The notes below the pieces were generated by a model. That model saw only the letters and a program-made list of their open reading frames with translations, made no database searches and had not been told where the DNA came from. This document shows positions 27,244 through 36,266 of a stretch of 64,000 bases of DNA, in pieces. The translations under genes and the position numbers were made by a program. Position 1 is the stretch's first letter. Every line of letters starts with the position of its first letter. Source of the DNA: Lewinellaceae bacterium (lineage in GTDB: Bacteria; Bacteroidota; Bacteroidia; Chitinophagales; Saprospiraceae); contig JACJYN010000003.1 of NCBI GenBank assembly GCA_020636095.1, positions 1,364,001-1,428,000 on the forward strand, written 5' to 3'.

Positions 27244-28956
27244 TCACTCCGGGTTCAGGATTTGATTCAAAATCTGCACCGTGATTAAATAAGTCGATTT
27301 CACCCCATCCACACCCAGGCTGCCGGAGGCTAAGGTCTGCCCCGAGATCAGGGGATTATCCGATGCATAATAAGCGTAGCGCAACACTACCTGTTCGTTG
27401 ATACTTTTGCGTATTTTGGAAGCGGCCTGAATGGCCTTTTGATAATGAGCGCCCTCCATTTCCAGGCCGATGGCCTTCCAGGAAGACCCCAGAAAGTAGT
27501 GCATAATATCCTTATTTTGTAGGGAGGTGCCCAGCACGGAGATCATGGGGCCTTCAAAAACCCGCAGGCCCTTGCCCTCAAAATGAGCCGCTTTCAGGTT
27601 GTTTTCAAAGGGGTAATTGTCGGCGGTGCCTTCAAAAACGTGAGCAGTAGGCACCATGATGTCTCCCTTGTCACCCTCCAGGATACCGGCTTTACCCATG
27701 ATGGAAACAGACTGCACATCGAGAGGTATATTTTTGTCTTCGGCCTCGTAGGGTTTGAGCAGTTCGTCCATCGTTTCATAAGCTTGTTCGCCGAAGGCGT
27801 AATCCATCACGACGATGACGGGTTTGTGTTTAGCTATATATTCCTCATTACTACTGATCTCTTCGGGCAAAATATTGAGGCTGATCCTGGTAGTGTCGAA
27901 AATCTGCACCGTGATACCGGTGCCAGCCTGATCTTCTACTTCATACATGCCGTTGGAAAGAGCATAGTCCCGGATAGCCTGTCTCATATCACCATTACCT
28001 TCAATGCTGAGTTCCCGGGCCAGGCTTTCCAGTTCTTCCTGCTCCTGGCCCAGGGCTTTGGCTGCGAATAAGCTGTTCATTACGCTGTGCAGGTTGGCGC
28101 TGATGATGTGCAGGGGGCGGTAAAGCAGCCCTTTGCTGGCCAGGGTATCTTTGATGTTACCGGCCCATTGCTCTCCGTAAATATGGTGCCCGACCTTTTC
28201 CCGCAGAGCCGAGGAAAAGGTGATCTCCCGGTCGGTGCTATTCCTGGCCTCATCGGTAGAGAGCTTCCCCAGCCAATGGGTAATGTGAAAAATACTGTTC
28301 ACATCGGGATCTTTAGCAAAACGCTCACAAGCATTGACGGTTTCTTCGTAGGTGCGTCCCAACAGCGTACTGAGGTAGGTATAGGCAATATCCTGGTTGT
28401 ACTCTTCTCCTTGTTCCTCGCGCCGAACGATCTCCTGCAGCATAAGCCAGTCCCGTTTCTTTCTTCCCCGGTGGTCTTCGCTGTTTCGGTGGATTTTTTC
28501 GGCCTCTATATACATGAAGGTCAGGTGGGTGAGAATGTCATAGATATCGCTGCGCCCCCGGGTCATTTCAATGAACATTTGCTCCTGGTCAATGCGATAA
28601 CTGTTGCGGCGGCGTTTGGGGGGCACGATGGACTCGAATGAGCTGTTTTCAAAACCTTCACGAGAGATGAGGCGGATATACCGGCACTCCTCGATGCCCT
28701 TTGGCAGGCGCTGGAATATATATAGCAACCCATCGAGCTCAACGCGTTCCGGGTCATTGATAGAGCCGTAAATCTCCGGGCGCAATTGGGTGAGCGCCTC
28801 GATCATGGCTTCCCCGGAGATTCCCAATGGCTTATAGCTTCCCCGAATAAACAGATGTCGCATGGCGATATAAAGGCGCTGGATGGCGGCTCTTGATTCC
28901 TGGGCTCGGCTCCGTTGTGCAGGCTTTAATGGCATGGGTAAATTATTTCGCCCCAA
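27244..28956 (-). CDS. DUF6909-like protein with nucleosidase/phosphorylase-like C-terminus
   Basis: A 570-residue soluble protein of a family I associate with Bacteroidota (probably DUF6909). Residues 1 to about 330 are helical. The C-terminal 200 residues contain elements of the purine nucleoside phosphorylase/MTAN fold: 'VIVVMDYAFGEQ', 'SVSIMGKAGIL', 'GLEMEGAHYQKAIQ' (E499, E501) and 'YASDNPL' (S532, D533). In MTAN-type enzymes the MEG segment and a late Asp bind ribose and base. The fold call is inference from motifs. It is a single gene, with the OmpA-family gene downstream after a repeat element. Confidence 0.6.
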   Translation of the reverse strand: MGRNNLPMPLKPAQRSRAQESRAAIQRLYIAMRHLFIRGSYKPLGISGEAMIEALTQLRPEIYGSINDPERVELDGLLYIFQRLPKGIEECRYIRLISREGFENSSFESIVPPKRRRNSYRIDQEQMFIEMTRGRSDIYDILTHLTFMYIEAEKIHRNSEDHRGRKKRDWLMLQEIVRREEQGEEYNQDIAYTYLSTLLGRTYEETVNACERFAKDPDVNSIFHITHWLGKLSTDEARNSTDREITFSSALREKVGHHIYGEQWAGNIKDTLASKGLLYRPLHIISANLHSVMNSLFAAKALGQEQEELESLARELSIEGNGDMRQAIRDYALSNGMYEVEDQAGTGITVQIFDTTRISLNILPEEISSNEEYIAKHKPVIVVMDYAFGEQAYETMDELLKPYEAEDKNIPLDVQSVSIMGKAGILEGDKGDIMVPTAHVFEGTADNYPFENNLKAAHFEGKGLRVFEGPMISVLGTSLQNKDIMHYFLGSSWKAIGLEMEGAHYQKAIQAASKIRKSINEQVVLRYAYYASDNPLISGQTLASGSLGVDGVKSTYLITVQILNQILNPE

Positions 28957-29003
28957 AATAGGTATTTTCTTTTATTGAGTCTTTTTACCCGCCGGCTATG
29001 TGT

Positions 29004-29106
29004 GTATAACAAATTGCACAGTCAGACTCTGAATGGATTGGCAACCCCTTCGCTTTGCTGCGGGCTTACCAATCCACTGTCAAACAAAAAGTGTAATTTG
29101 TTATAC
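29004..29106. repeat. 103-bp inverted-repeat element, copy 2
   Basis: The termini GTATAACAAATTGCAC (29004-29019) and GTGTAATTTGTTATAC (29091-29106) are complementary at 15 of 16 positions. It is an inverted homologue of 10742-10845. It fills the gap between the OmpA-family gene and the DUF6909-like gene. Confidence 0.75.
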
Positions 29107-29115
29107 CAACGCAGG

Positions 29116-30546
29116 CTATTGCAATTGAAGTTCCAGTTCCACCCGGCGGTTGAGGTGGCGGGCGGCTTCATTGTCGTGAGCGGCGAGGGGGTAGGCGTCT
29201 CCAAAGCCTTCGTAATGTATTTGCCGGGGCAGGACGCCGTGTTGCAGCAGGTATTCGTAGCAGATGCGGGCGCGGAGAAGGGAAAGCTGCTGATTGGCGG
29301 CAGTTCCTCCCTGCTCATCGGCATGCCCCTTGATCAAAAGGGAAGCGGAAGGCTGCCGGGCCAGCGCAGCGGCAAGAGAGTTGAGCAGCAGTCCTTGCTG
29401 ATCAGTTAACCGAGTGCTGTTGGCCTCAAAAAACAACCGGTAATCGGTTTCGGTTTCACCGGCGGCTTCGGGGCATCCGTAGTTGGTGCTGCTACCCGGT
29501 ATGAGGGGGCATTGGTCTCGTTCATCCGCGATGCCATCCTGGTCGGAGTCCAGCAGCGGGCAGCCCAGCCGGGAGGCCGGCCCTATCTGTTGCGGGCAGC
29601 GGTCTTCCTCGTCGGGGATGCCGTCGCCGTCACTATCCAGAGAGGGGCAGCCGGCACGGAAAAGAGGGCCGGGCAGTTCCGGGCAATGGTCGGCCTGGTC
29701 GGGGACGCCATCGCCATCGCTGTCGGGGCACCCGTTTAGGGGGCCGGCCAGCAATGGGCAGTCGTCATCGGGGTCGGCGATCCCGTCGCCGTCGCTGTCC
29801 GGGCAACCAGCGAAGTGGGTTTTGCCAGGCTGGGTTGGGCAATGGTCTTTATTATCAGCGACCCCGTCGCCGTCCTGGTCGGAGGCGCCCCAGCGGTAAA
29901 CCAGCGAAAAGCCGGCAAAACCATACCAGTCTTTTTTATTGGGGTTGCCGGCGAAGCTGATGCCGTCAAGGTAGTCGGTAAAAGCCGTGCGCAGCCCCCC
30001 CTCGGCGCCCAGCGCCCACTGCTCATTCAGGCTATATTCGAGGCCGAAGCCAAAAGGAAAGGTGAAGCGGGACTTGTTATAAACCGCCTGGGCATCCTCT
30101 TTAACGCCTGCGGGAGGCGATCCAGCCTGTTGGTTCAAAAGGTTCGCCCGGGGAGTCATCTGCAAAAAGCCTCCGCCGGCAAAAAAGTAAGGCGTAAGGC
30201 GGGAACCCGCCAGGGCCGAAGAGAAAAGCCTCCATTCCAGAAGTAAGGATAGCTCTGTGATATCAGTGGAAAAGGAAAGTGCCCGGCCCGAATAATCAGA
30301 AAAGTACGCGTCATCCCCCGAAAGCTTTCCCCGAAAGGCATTGGCCCTTAATGAAAAGTGGGCCCCCAGGCTCCTCCGCAGCAACAGGCCGTAGGCCGGC
30401 CGCATGCCCTGCAGCGTGCCCGTAATAGAGGGGGTGAGGTCGCCTTGATAAAAGTTTCCGCCCAACAAAAGGCCGCCTTCCCACTGACGCTGGCCAGATA
30501 AGGTAATCGTAAAAAAAATAAGGATGGGCAGGAGTAAGCGGTTCAT
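29116..30546 (-). CDS. OmpA-family outer membrane protein with TSP3 calcium repeats
   Basis: A 476-residue protein with a signal peptide (1-18). Residues 20-215 look like a beta-barrel or porin-like domain starting 'QWEGGLLLGGNFYQGDL'. About 220-345 are thrombospondin type 3 repeats (DQDGDGVADNKDHCP, DSDGDGIADPDDDCP and so on) that bind calcium. Residues 360-476 form an OmpA C-terminal peptidoglycan-binding domain ('IKGHADEQG', 'RARICYEYLLQHGV', 'NRRVEL'). It links the outer membrane to the wall. Confidence 0.9.
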   Translation of the reverse strand: MNRLLLPILIFFTITLSGQRQWEGGLLLGGNFYQGDLTPSITGTLQGMRPAYGLLLRRSLGAHFSLRANAFRGKLSGDDAYFSDYSGRALSFSTDITELSLLLEWRLFSSALAGSRLTPYFFAGGGFLQMTPRANLLNQQAGSPPAGVKEDAQAVYNKSRFTFPFGFGLEYSLNEQWALGAEGGLRTAFTDYLDGISFAGNPNKKDWYGFAGFSLVYRWGASDQDGDGVADNKDHCPTQPGKTHFAGCPDSDGDGIADPDDDCPLLAGPLNGCPDSDGDGVPDQADHCPELPGPLFRAGCPSLDSDGDGIPDEEDRCPQQIGPASRLGCPLLDSDQDGIADERDQCPLIPGSSTNYGCPEAAGETETDYRLFFEANSTRLTDQQGLLLNSLAAALARQPSASLLIKGHADEQGGTAANQQLSLLRARICYEYLLQHGVLPRQIHYEGFGDAYPLAAHDNEAARHLNRRVELELQLQ

Positions 30547-30654
30547 AATAAAAAGGACGAAACAGGTTAATAAATATATTAGACTGTTTTAGATGTAATA
30601 AGTCACAGATGTAGAAGATAGGTGCTAAGGAACGTAAAATGCAAAAAAAAAAAA

Positions 30655-30677
30655 GCCGGCTCCCAGAGGAAACCGGC
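30655..30677 (-). terminator. Second terminator of the DUF4382 gene
   Basis: Minus-strand hairpin GCCGG...CCGGC, extended by wobble pairs to about 10 bp and followed by a run of twelve T (30643-30654). It lies past the terminator at 30784-30820, with another hairpin (30727-30760) between them. Confidence 0.75.
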
Positions 30678-30783
30678 CACTTATGTTGTATCACAGCTAT
30701 ACTGCCGAAGCAGATTATGAGGACTTCGCCCGCTTGTACAGGTACAAGCCCCGGCGGGCGTCAGGATTGAATTTCAAAAAAAG

Positions 30784-30820
30784 CTGCCCACTGATAAAAA
30801 AGCTCCCGTACAGTGGGCAG
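30784..30820 (-). terminator. Terminator of the DUF4382 lipoprotein gene
   Basis: A perfect 10-bp stem CTGCCCACTG/CAGTGGGCAG followed on the minus strand by a T run, 43 bp beyond the stop codon at 30863. Confidence 0.82.
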
Positions 30821-30862
30821 AGAACTGGTTGAGTTTCCAGGTTTATTCTTCGATATCTTTTT

Positions 30863-31501
30863 TCAGTTATTGCTATCGTAATTGCCTTCCAGGTACTGCT
30901 GCAGGTTGTCCGGCAGGCCATCGATGTCCAGGTTGCTATTGCGGTTGCCGCCACACGCTGCGTCGGGATTCACTACCCGGATGACCGGATGCATCAAATA
31001 CTTGCCATTACCTGTTTGATGGACGGATTCCGCAGCGTCAAAATCCAGGATCAGGTCATACTGCGGCATGCCGGTTAGGTCGAGGCACACCTGAATCTTT
31101 AAACCGGACTGGCTTCCGGAGGGTATCTTTAGTTCGTGCTCCACGCCGTCTACCACAACGGTATTGAATTCTCCCAGGACCAGGCGCACCTGGCGGATTT
31201 CACCCAGGGAAACCATCGCGTTGGCGACGAGGACATCAATGCCGTTTTGCAAGTCTAGCAAGTCATATATGCCTGCATTGGTATTCAGTTCGATCTCTTC
31301 CGATCCTCCGGGGCCTTTTACCCATATAGATTGTAAGTCGATATTGACCTCGTCAACATCCAGAGGGGCGTCTGTGAGGCGGATGTTCAGTAAAGTCAAA
31401 TTGTTAATAGGGAAATCAATCACTCCTCCATTACATCCACTGTTGAGCAATGTGGCCAGTAAGCCGGCCAACAACAAGAAGTGCGTGCATTTTTGTTTCA
31501 T
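30863..31501 (-). CDS. DUF4382-type lipoprotein
   Basis: About 212 residues from the ATG at 31501, which is preferred because MKQKCTHFLLLAGLLATLLNSGC is a typical lipoprotein signal with the cysteine at the end. The mature part ('LLNIRLTDAPLDVDEVNIDLQSIWV', 'IRQVRLVLGEFNTVVVDG') matches the DUF4382 beta-sandwich family, common in Bacteroidota surface lipoproteins. Role unknown. Two terminators follow. Confidence 0.82.
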   Translation of the reverse strand: MKQKCTHFLLLAGLLATLLNSGCNGGVIDFPINNLTLLNIRLTDAPLDVDEVNIDLQSIWVKGPGGSEEIELNTNAGIYDLLDLQNGIDVLVANAMVSLGEIRQVRLVLGEFNTVVVDGVEHELKIPSGSQSGLKIQVCLDLTGMPQYDLILDFDAAESVHQTGNGKYLMHPVIRVVNPDAACGGNRNSNLDIDGLPDNLQQYLEGNYDSNN

Positions 31502-31521
31502 AGGATTACAATTCATCTGTT

Positions 31522-31684
31522 AGAGCGTGTTGGGGATTTACTTTTGATGTCGAAAATGAGCAGATTTTGGTTCTCAGGAAGCCATTTTTGAGCCGCATAG
31601 CATCGCTACGTGGCGAAAAAATGGCGAAATGAGGTTCAAAAGATGCACATTTGCAGGCCAAAGGGTAAATCCCCAACACGCTCT
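31522..31684. repeat. Nested-hairpin intergenic element, copy 2
   Basis: A perfect 20-bp outer inverted repeat (31522-31541 with 31665-31684) that begins AGAGCGTGTT. It shares AGAGC.TGTT with copy 1, after which the stem sequence differs but remains fully paired. Inner stem GCCATTTTT/AAAAATGGC surrounds GCATAGC/GCTACG. TTTGCAG..CAAAG near the 3' end is shared with copy 1. Confidence 0.75.
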
Positions 31685-31698
31685 TAGTAGTTATTAAG

Positions 31699-31849
31699 TA
31701 ACTATTCAGCATCGTGGTGATTTGACCCCTCAAGCAAAATTTTGTAAGCCGCCCTTCCCCTTCCAAGGGGAATGAGAAGGGGTTCCAGCGGGAAAAAGTC
31801 TACAAAATTTTGCGTCAGGCGTATTTCAGACCCCATGCTGAATAGTAAC
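31699..31849. mobile_element. 151-bp MITE-like element, copy 2 (inverted)
   Basis: Identical to 23193-23343 over all 151 bp when reverse-complemented. Flanked by GTTATTAAG (31690-31698) and GTTATTAAA (31850-31858), a 9-bp target duplication with one difference. It lies in the 673-bp gap 31502-32174. Confidence 0.9.
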
Positions 31850-31863
31850 GTTATTAAAAAAAA

Positions 31864-31883
31864 GGGGCTGGAAGGCCAGCCCC
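31864..31883 (-). terminator. Terminator hairpin
   Basis: GGGGCTGG-AAGG-CCAGCCCC followed on the minus strand by a run of T. It could end the transcript of the dockerin-like gene (stop at 32175) after a 290-base trailer. The interval 31884-32174 shows no gene, only one further hairpin at 32079-32110 (CAGAAGGTGGC with GCCACCTTTCTG). Confidence 0.75.
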
Positions 31884-32174
31884 CCTTATTCATGAGAATC
31901 GGATAGTTTGCCTGTAATACTGCATTATCTTTCAATTTGCAAAAGCTGGGGTGCAGGGGGGATTTGTTTGTCAAACAAAAACAATCGGAAAATGGGATAA
32001 ATTATTCTTGGAGTGTAAGCCTGCACCCGCAGGGCTTTGCAATAGTATGTCATAGAATTTCTTTCTCTTTTCCCCTAACAGAAGGTGGCGCCGGTTGGGC
32101 CACCTTTCTGCGAGGAGCTGTTCATGGGATTATGTAAGTAGTTGCTATTATTTTGGAATTATAATCTTGCTGGT

Positions 32175-33380
32175 TTATGGCATCCTGGCGGCTATTTTGG
32201 CCAGCCTGCCTTTTTTCGTTTTTACACTTAGCATATACAAGCCCGCTGGGTATTTTCCGAGATTGAACCTGCCGGCGTTGGCCGGCCTGGGGGCGTTCAA
32301 CCTGCCCAGGTAGGCGCCCTGTGCGTTGTATAAGTCTACGGCCTGTATTTCGTCGTTGCGATCGGCCAGTTCCAGGGTCAACCATCCATTGGTTGGGTTG
32401 GGGTAGAGCCTGATGGCGTCATCGGTCAGCAGGGGCTCCTTATTTTGCAAAAGAAGAGAGTCTTCTGCTAAGGCAAACACAAGCCGGGAAGGCGCCACAT
32501 CGAAGCCCAGGAATTCGTTATTCACCAGGTGAATACTGTCGGTTTCCAACCCGACCAGCCCGACGATGATATCCTCCATCACGATATTGAAGTTGGCGAC
32601 AGGGCCAAAGCCGGAGGCCGGGCCGGCGTTGGGGGCGCGATATATAGCGACCTGCGCAACGGCATAATCATCCAGTACTTCAATAAACACTTCCGACCGG
32701 TTGCTACCCATGCCCATGGGGTCGTTGAGCCAGGACGGGTTGGCGATATCGAGTTGTACGCCCGAATTGCCGCCCATGTTTGTTGTCGGCCTGATGTTGA
32801 GCGTGTCGAACTTCAGGGTGAACGCGATCCCAAAAAAGGAATCGATCTGCATCTGTTCGCTACCCAGGCTCAGGCTGACCGGCTCATCGGCGCCTGGCTC
32901 GGTGATTTGGTCATCTGTATCCAGCAGCAGTTGGGGGTCTTGCCCGACAGTTCCGTCAAAGTACTCGTCCAGCATCACCATATCCTGTGTCCGCCAGAAA
33001 TTGTCTTGGATGATGTTCAGGTCGGCAGCATTGATATTGCCGTTGCCGTCACAATCAGCGAAAGCAAAGTTCTGTCCATCCGGGAAGGTTTCGGGCCACA
33101 ATTCAGATGGATTCTGAGCCGCCCAATCTCCGCTTACCGAGGGCCGCGAAGGGCCGCTTGCCCCGTTGGCGAAAGCCCAGTACAGCACGTCGACGTTATT
33201 AACGATACCGTTATTGTTGACATCCCCAGGCCAAACCTGTTGTGCCTTTAGGTTGGGTATCCCCATCAATGTCCCTATCAAAAGGGCAACGGCTGTCTTA
33301 TTTATCCAAACTTTCAAAGATCTGTTCTTTTTTATTTCTGATACAAAGATAGGCCGGTGAGAAGCGTGCATCAAATACAT
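32175..33380 (-). CDS. Secreted dockerin-like protein with T9SS sorting domain
   Basis: Up to 401 residues; the start is uncertain because the signal sequence ('WINKTAVALLIGTLMGIPNLKAQ') begins about 25 residues in. The mature N-terminus holds a dockerin-type pair of calcium loops: 'GDVNNNGIVNNVDVLYWAF' and 'DCDGNGNINAADLNIIQ'. The middle 190 residues form a beta-rich domain. The last 85 residues ('RLYPNPTNG' to 'AGLYMLSVKTK') are a type A sorting domain. The dockerin-like unit suggests a cohesin-type partner, but none is visible here. Confidence 0.83.
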   Translation of the reverse strand: MYLMHASHRPIFVSEIKKNRSLKVWINKTAVALLIGTLMGIPNLKAQQVWPGDVNNNGIVNNVDVLYWAFANGASGPSRPSVSGDWAAQNPSELWPETFPDGQNFAFADCDGNGNINAADLNIIQDNFWRTQDMVMLDEYFDGTVGQDPQLLLDTDDQITEPGADEPVSLSLGSEQMQIDSFFGIAFTLKFDTLNIRPTTNMGGNSGVQLDIANPSWLNDPMGMGSNRSEVFIEVLDDYAVAQVAIYRAPNAGPASGFGPVANFNIVMEDIIVGLVGLETDSIHLVNNEFLGFDVAPSRLVFALAEDSLLLQNKEPLLTDDAIRLYPNPTNGWLTLELADRNDEIQAVDLYNAQGAYLGRLNAPRPANAGRFNLGKYPAGLYMLSVKTKKGRLAKIAARMP

Positions 33381-33558
33381 TTTTTCGTATTTTTCAGGTT
33401 GTTAAGAAAAAAAACACAATTGACCAATCTCTCAATCAATTATTTTTTATCTTGATTATCAGTTATTTACGAAAAACAATTTTAATTTTATTAAATGTGT
33501 TTAAAGTTTATTTTCGTTTGGAACCCCCAAGAAAACTCTTATAAAAGTCGCCAATTTC

Positions 33559-34962
33559 ATGAAAAACAGCAAACTCATCGAGCTGCTAAAAACTTTTGAT
33601 GCCAATGAGTGGCGTCAATTCGAAGCATTCGTCGCCTCGCCCTATTTCAACGGCAATGAAAACCTCACCCGGCTAGGCGCCTTTTTGGGGAAGTATGCCC
33701 CGGATTTCTCATCGGCGGCGCTCACCAAAGAGAAGGCGCACCAGGCCGTCTTTCCAGGTACTCCGTTCGATGCCCGCCAAATGGGGTATCTGATGAACTA
33801 CATGATCCAACTGGCGGAAGAATTCATCAGTATTCAACATTATCGCGGACAAAGCCTGCAGATGAAAGTAGATATTCTTGCTGAGTACTCTCGCCGGGAA
33901 TTGGAAAAGCACTATAACTTTCTGTATCGCAAAACGAAAGAAGAGCTGGACGGCACCAGGCCGGACCTCACCCAGTTTGAATTTCAGTACAGCCTGGCCA
34001 AAGTGGCCAGCGAGCATTTCATCCGGCAGCGGGTCCGCAGTTTTGACCCCACCCTGCAGAATGCCGTCAACGCCCTGGATGAATTGTACTTTCTACAGAA
34101 GCTGAGATTCAGCATTGAGATGCTCAACCGGCAGGCCATCGTTTCCACCGATTACGAATTGTCGTTTATGGATGAGGTGCAAGGCTACCTATCCGCCCGG
34201 AAAGAACGGCTGCCTTTGATCGATATTTATCTCCATATTTATTTGTCATTGGCCAATGATAACGACGAGCGTTTTACCAAGCTCATTCAACTCATTGAAC
34301 TCCACAGTGAACATATTGAACAGGCGGAAAAAAGACTGGTCTACCTCTATGCGATCAATTTCTGCGCCCGAAAAATCCGCCAGGGGAAAGACGAATACGT
34401 ACCCATCGTACTCAACCTCTATCTGAGAGGCATCCGGGACCGGTCTCTTTTTGAAGAAGAATACCTCTCTCACTGGACGTACACCAACGTGGTCAAGCTC
34501 TTCCTCCGCCAAAAGGAATTTGAGCAAGCGGAAGCGTTTATTAAAATGTACAGCGACAATCTTTCTCCTCAGTCAAGGGAAGACGCCCTGCACTTCAACC
34601 TGGCGGAGCTGTACTATCAGAAGGAGGAGTACGGAGAGGTATTGTCTCACCTCAGCCAGCTCAACTTTTCCGACCTGTTCTACCACATGGGGTCGCGCAC
34701 CGTTTTGATCAAGACCTATTACGAAAGCGAGGAGATCGAATCCCTGCTCTCTTTACTGGCCTCTTTTTCCAACTTTCTCCGGCGCAACAAAAAGATTGCC
34801 TCCGGCCTGAAGAAGACCTACCTCAATTTTTGTAACCTCCTGTTCAATACCCTGAAAAACAATCCCCAAAAACGAGAAAAAATACGGGAAGAAATTCAGA
34901 ATACCCAACCCCTGGCCGAACGGGCCTGGTTGCTGAAGGTATGGGGGGAACAGCGGTGGTAG
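33559..34962 (+). CDS. Alpha-helical repeat protein of unknown function
   Basis: A 467-residue soluble protein, entirely helical, with no signal peptide. The opening 'LIELLKTFDANEWRQFEAFVASPYFN' is typical of a family I recall as multi-copy in Saprospiraceae-like genomes. Later segments ('FNLAELYYQKEEYGEVLSHL') have TPR-like character. It is probably a protein-interaction scaffold. It is convergent with glgC (8 bp between stops). Confidence 0.65.
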   Translation: MKNSKLIELLKTFDANEWRQFEAFVASPYFNGNENLTRLGAFLGKYAPDFSSAALTKEKAHQAVFPGTPFDARQMGYLMNYMIQLAEEFISIQHYRGQSLQMKVDILAEYSRRELEKHYNFLYRKTKEELDGTRPDLTQFEFQYSLAKVASEHFIRQRVRSFDPTLQNAVNALDELYFLQKLRFSIEMLNRQAIVSTDYELSFMDEVQGYLSARKERLPLIDIYLHIYLSLANDNDERFTKLIQLIELHSEHIEQAEKRLVYLYAINFCARKIRQGKDEYVPIVLNLYLRGIRDRSLFEEEYLSHWTYTNVVKLFLRQKEFEQAEAFIKMYSDNLSPQSREDALHFNLAELYYQKEEYGEVLSHLSQLNFSDLFYHMGSRTVLIKTYYESEEIESLLSLLASFSNFLRRNKKIASGLKKTYLNFCNLLFNTLKNNPQKREKIREEIQNTQPLAERAWLLKVWGEQRW

Positions 34963-34970
34963 CAGAAAAA

Positions 34971-36245
34971 TCACGCCCCCAACCCGATCCGCATGCCATC
35001 AGTCAGCGTAACCCCCTTTTTAATGACGATGATGCCGTCCCGGATGACATGGGTGTCCGTCTCGCCGTCGGGCAGGGCCACGCTGCCATGGATGCTGACA
35101 TCGTTGCCGATACGTACATCTTTGTCGACTATGGCGTTGCGGATGTTGCAGTTCTTGCCGATGCCCATGGCCGGTTTCCCAGACTGCTGCATCTCCTGAA
35201 TGGTCTCGTAGGAGTCGTTGCCCATGATGATGGCGTTGGAAATCTCCGTGCCTTCGCCGATGCGGGAGCGGATGCCGATCACCGAGCGCTCGATCTTTGT
35301 AGCATGTATGATGCAGCCTTCGGCGATCAACGCCTTATTGAACCAGGTGCCGAAGATTTTGGAGGGCGCCAGCAGGCGCGGGCGGGTATAAACGGCCTTA
35401 TTGTTGTCGAAAAGGTTGAAATCCGGGATATTGTCCGTCAGGGCGATGTTGGCGTCAAAAAAGGAGCGGATGGTTCCGATATCGGTCCAGTAGCCGTCGA
35501 ATGCATAGCTGGTGACCCTAAAGCCCTGTTCGATGGCGATGGGTATAAATTCTTTACCGAAATCTGTGGCTTCCGGGTATTCCTCGAACAGCTTATCCAG
35601 AAATTCCCGGTTGAAAATATAAATCCCCATTGAGGCCAGATAATGCCTGCCCTGATTGTGGTACTTTTCATCTACATGGGACTGCCATTCGCCCAGGACT
35701 TCCGGCTTGGGCTTTTCGATGAAATTTTCGATATGGCCGTGTTCATTGACCTTCATGATGCCGAAGCCGGGCGCCTCTTTATCCACAACCGGAATGGTGG
35801 CTATGGTCAGGTCGGCCTCTTTTTCAATATGGTAATTGGCCAGCATGTTGAAGTCCATCTGATACAGCTGGTCGCCGGACAAGATGAGGATGTAATCGTG
35901 TGGGTGCCGTTTGAGGTGGTGTAAACACTGGCGAACCGCATCGGCGGTGCCCTGGAACCACTGATCGCTGGAAGGGGTCAGCTCGGCGGCCAGTATGTCA
36001 ACAAAGCCATGGCTGAACATGTCGAAATTGTAGGTATTCTTGATGTGCTGGTTGAGGGAAGCCGAGTTGAACTGAGTGATGACAAACATTCTTCGAACCC
36101 CGGAGTTGATGCAGTTGGAAATGGGGATATCGATCAGGCGGTACTTGCCGCCAATTGGAACGGCTGGTTTGGAACGTACGGTTGTCAGGGGCGCCAGCCG
36201 GGTGCCGGCGCCTCCTCCCAGGATAAGGCTTATCATTTTAATCAT
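34971..36245 (-). CDS. glgC: Glucose-1-phosphate adenylyltransferase GlgC
   Basis: A 424-residue protein of normal length. N-terminal pyrophosphorylase signature 'GGGAGTRLAPLT' (9-20), 'PKPEVLGEWQSH' in the sugar-binding region, and a C-terminal left-handed beta helix. It makes ADP-glucose from ATP and glucose-1-phosphate, the committed step of glycogen synthesis, and is usually allosterically controlled. It follows glgA by 21 bp on the same strand, forming a two-gene operon. Confidence 0.95.
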   Translation of the reverse strand: MIKMISLILGGGAGTRLAPLTTVRSKPAVPIGGKYRLIDIPISNCINSGVRRMFVITQFNSASLNQHIKNTYNFDMFSHGFVDILAAELTPSSDQWFQGTADAVRQCLHHLKRHPHDYILILSGDQLYQMDFNMLANYHIEKEADLTIATIPVVDKEAPGFGIMKVNEHGHIENFIEKPKPEVLGEWQSHVDEKYHNQGRHYLASMGIYIFNREFLDKLFEEYPEATDFGKEFIPIAIEQGFRVTSYAFDGYWTDIGTIRSFFDANIALTDNIPDFNLFDNNKAVYTRPRLLAPSKIFGTWFNKALIAEGCIIHATKIERSVIGIRSRIGEGTEISNAIIMGNDSYETIQEMQQSGKPAMGIGKNCNIRNAIVDKDVRIGNDVSIHGSVALPDGETDTHVIRDGIIVIKKGVTLTDGMRIGLGA

Positions 36246-36266
36246 AGGATAAATTGTTTTAATTGG

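Noticed and set aside
28999..29110. Target duplications (GGCTAT, GGCAAT) around the 103-104-bp elements
   Set aside because: Matching hexamers exist on both sides of each copy but at unequal distances from the ends, so they may be chance.
31884..32174. A small RNA or riboswitch upstream of the terminator at 31864
   Set aside because: Only one isolated hairpin is visible and no known aptamer core could be recognised.
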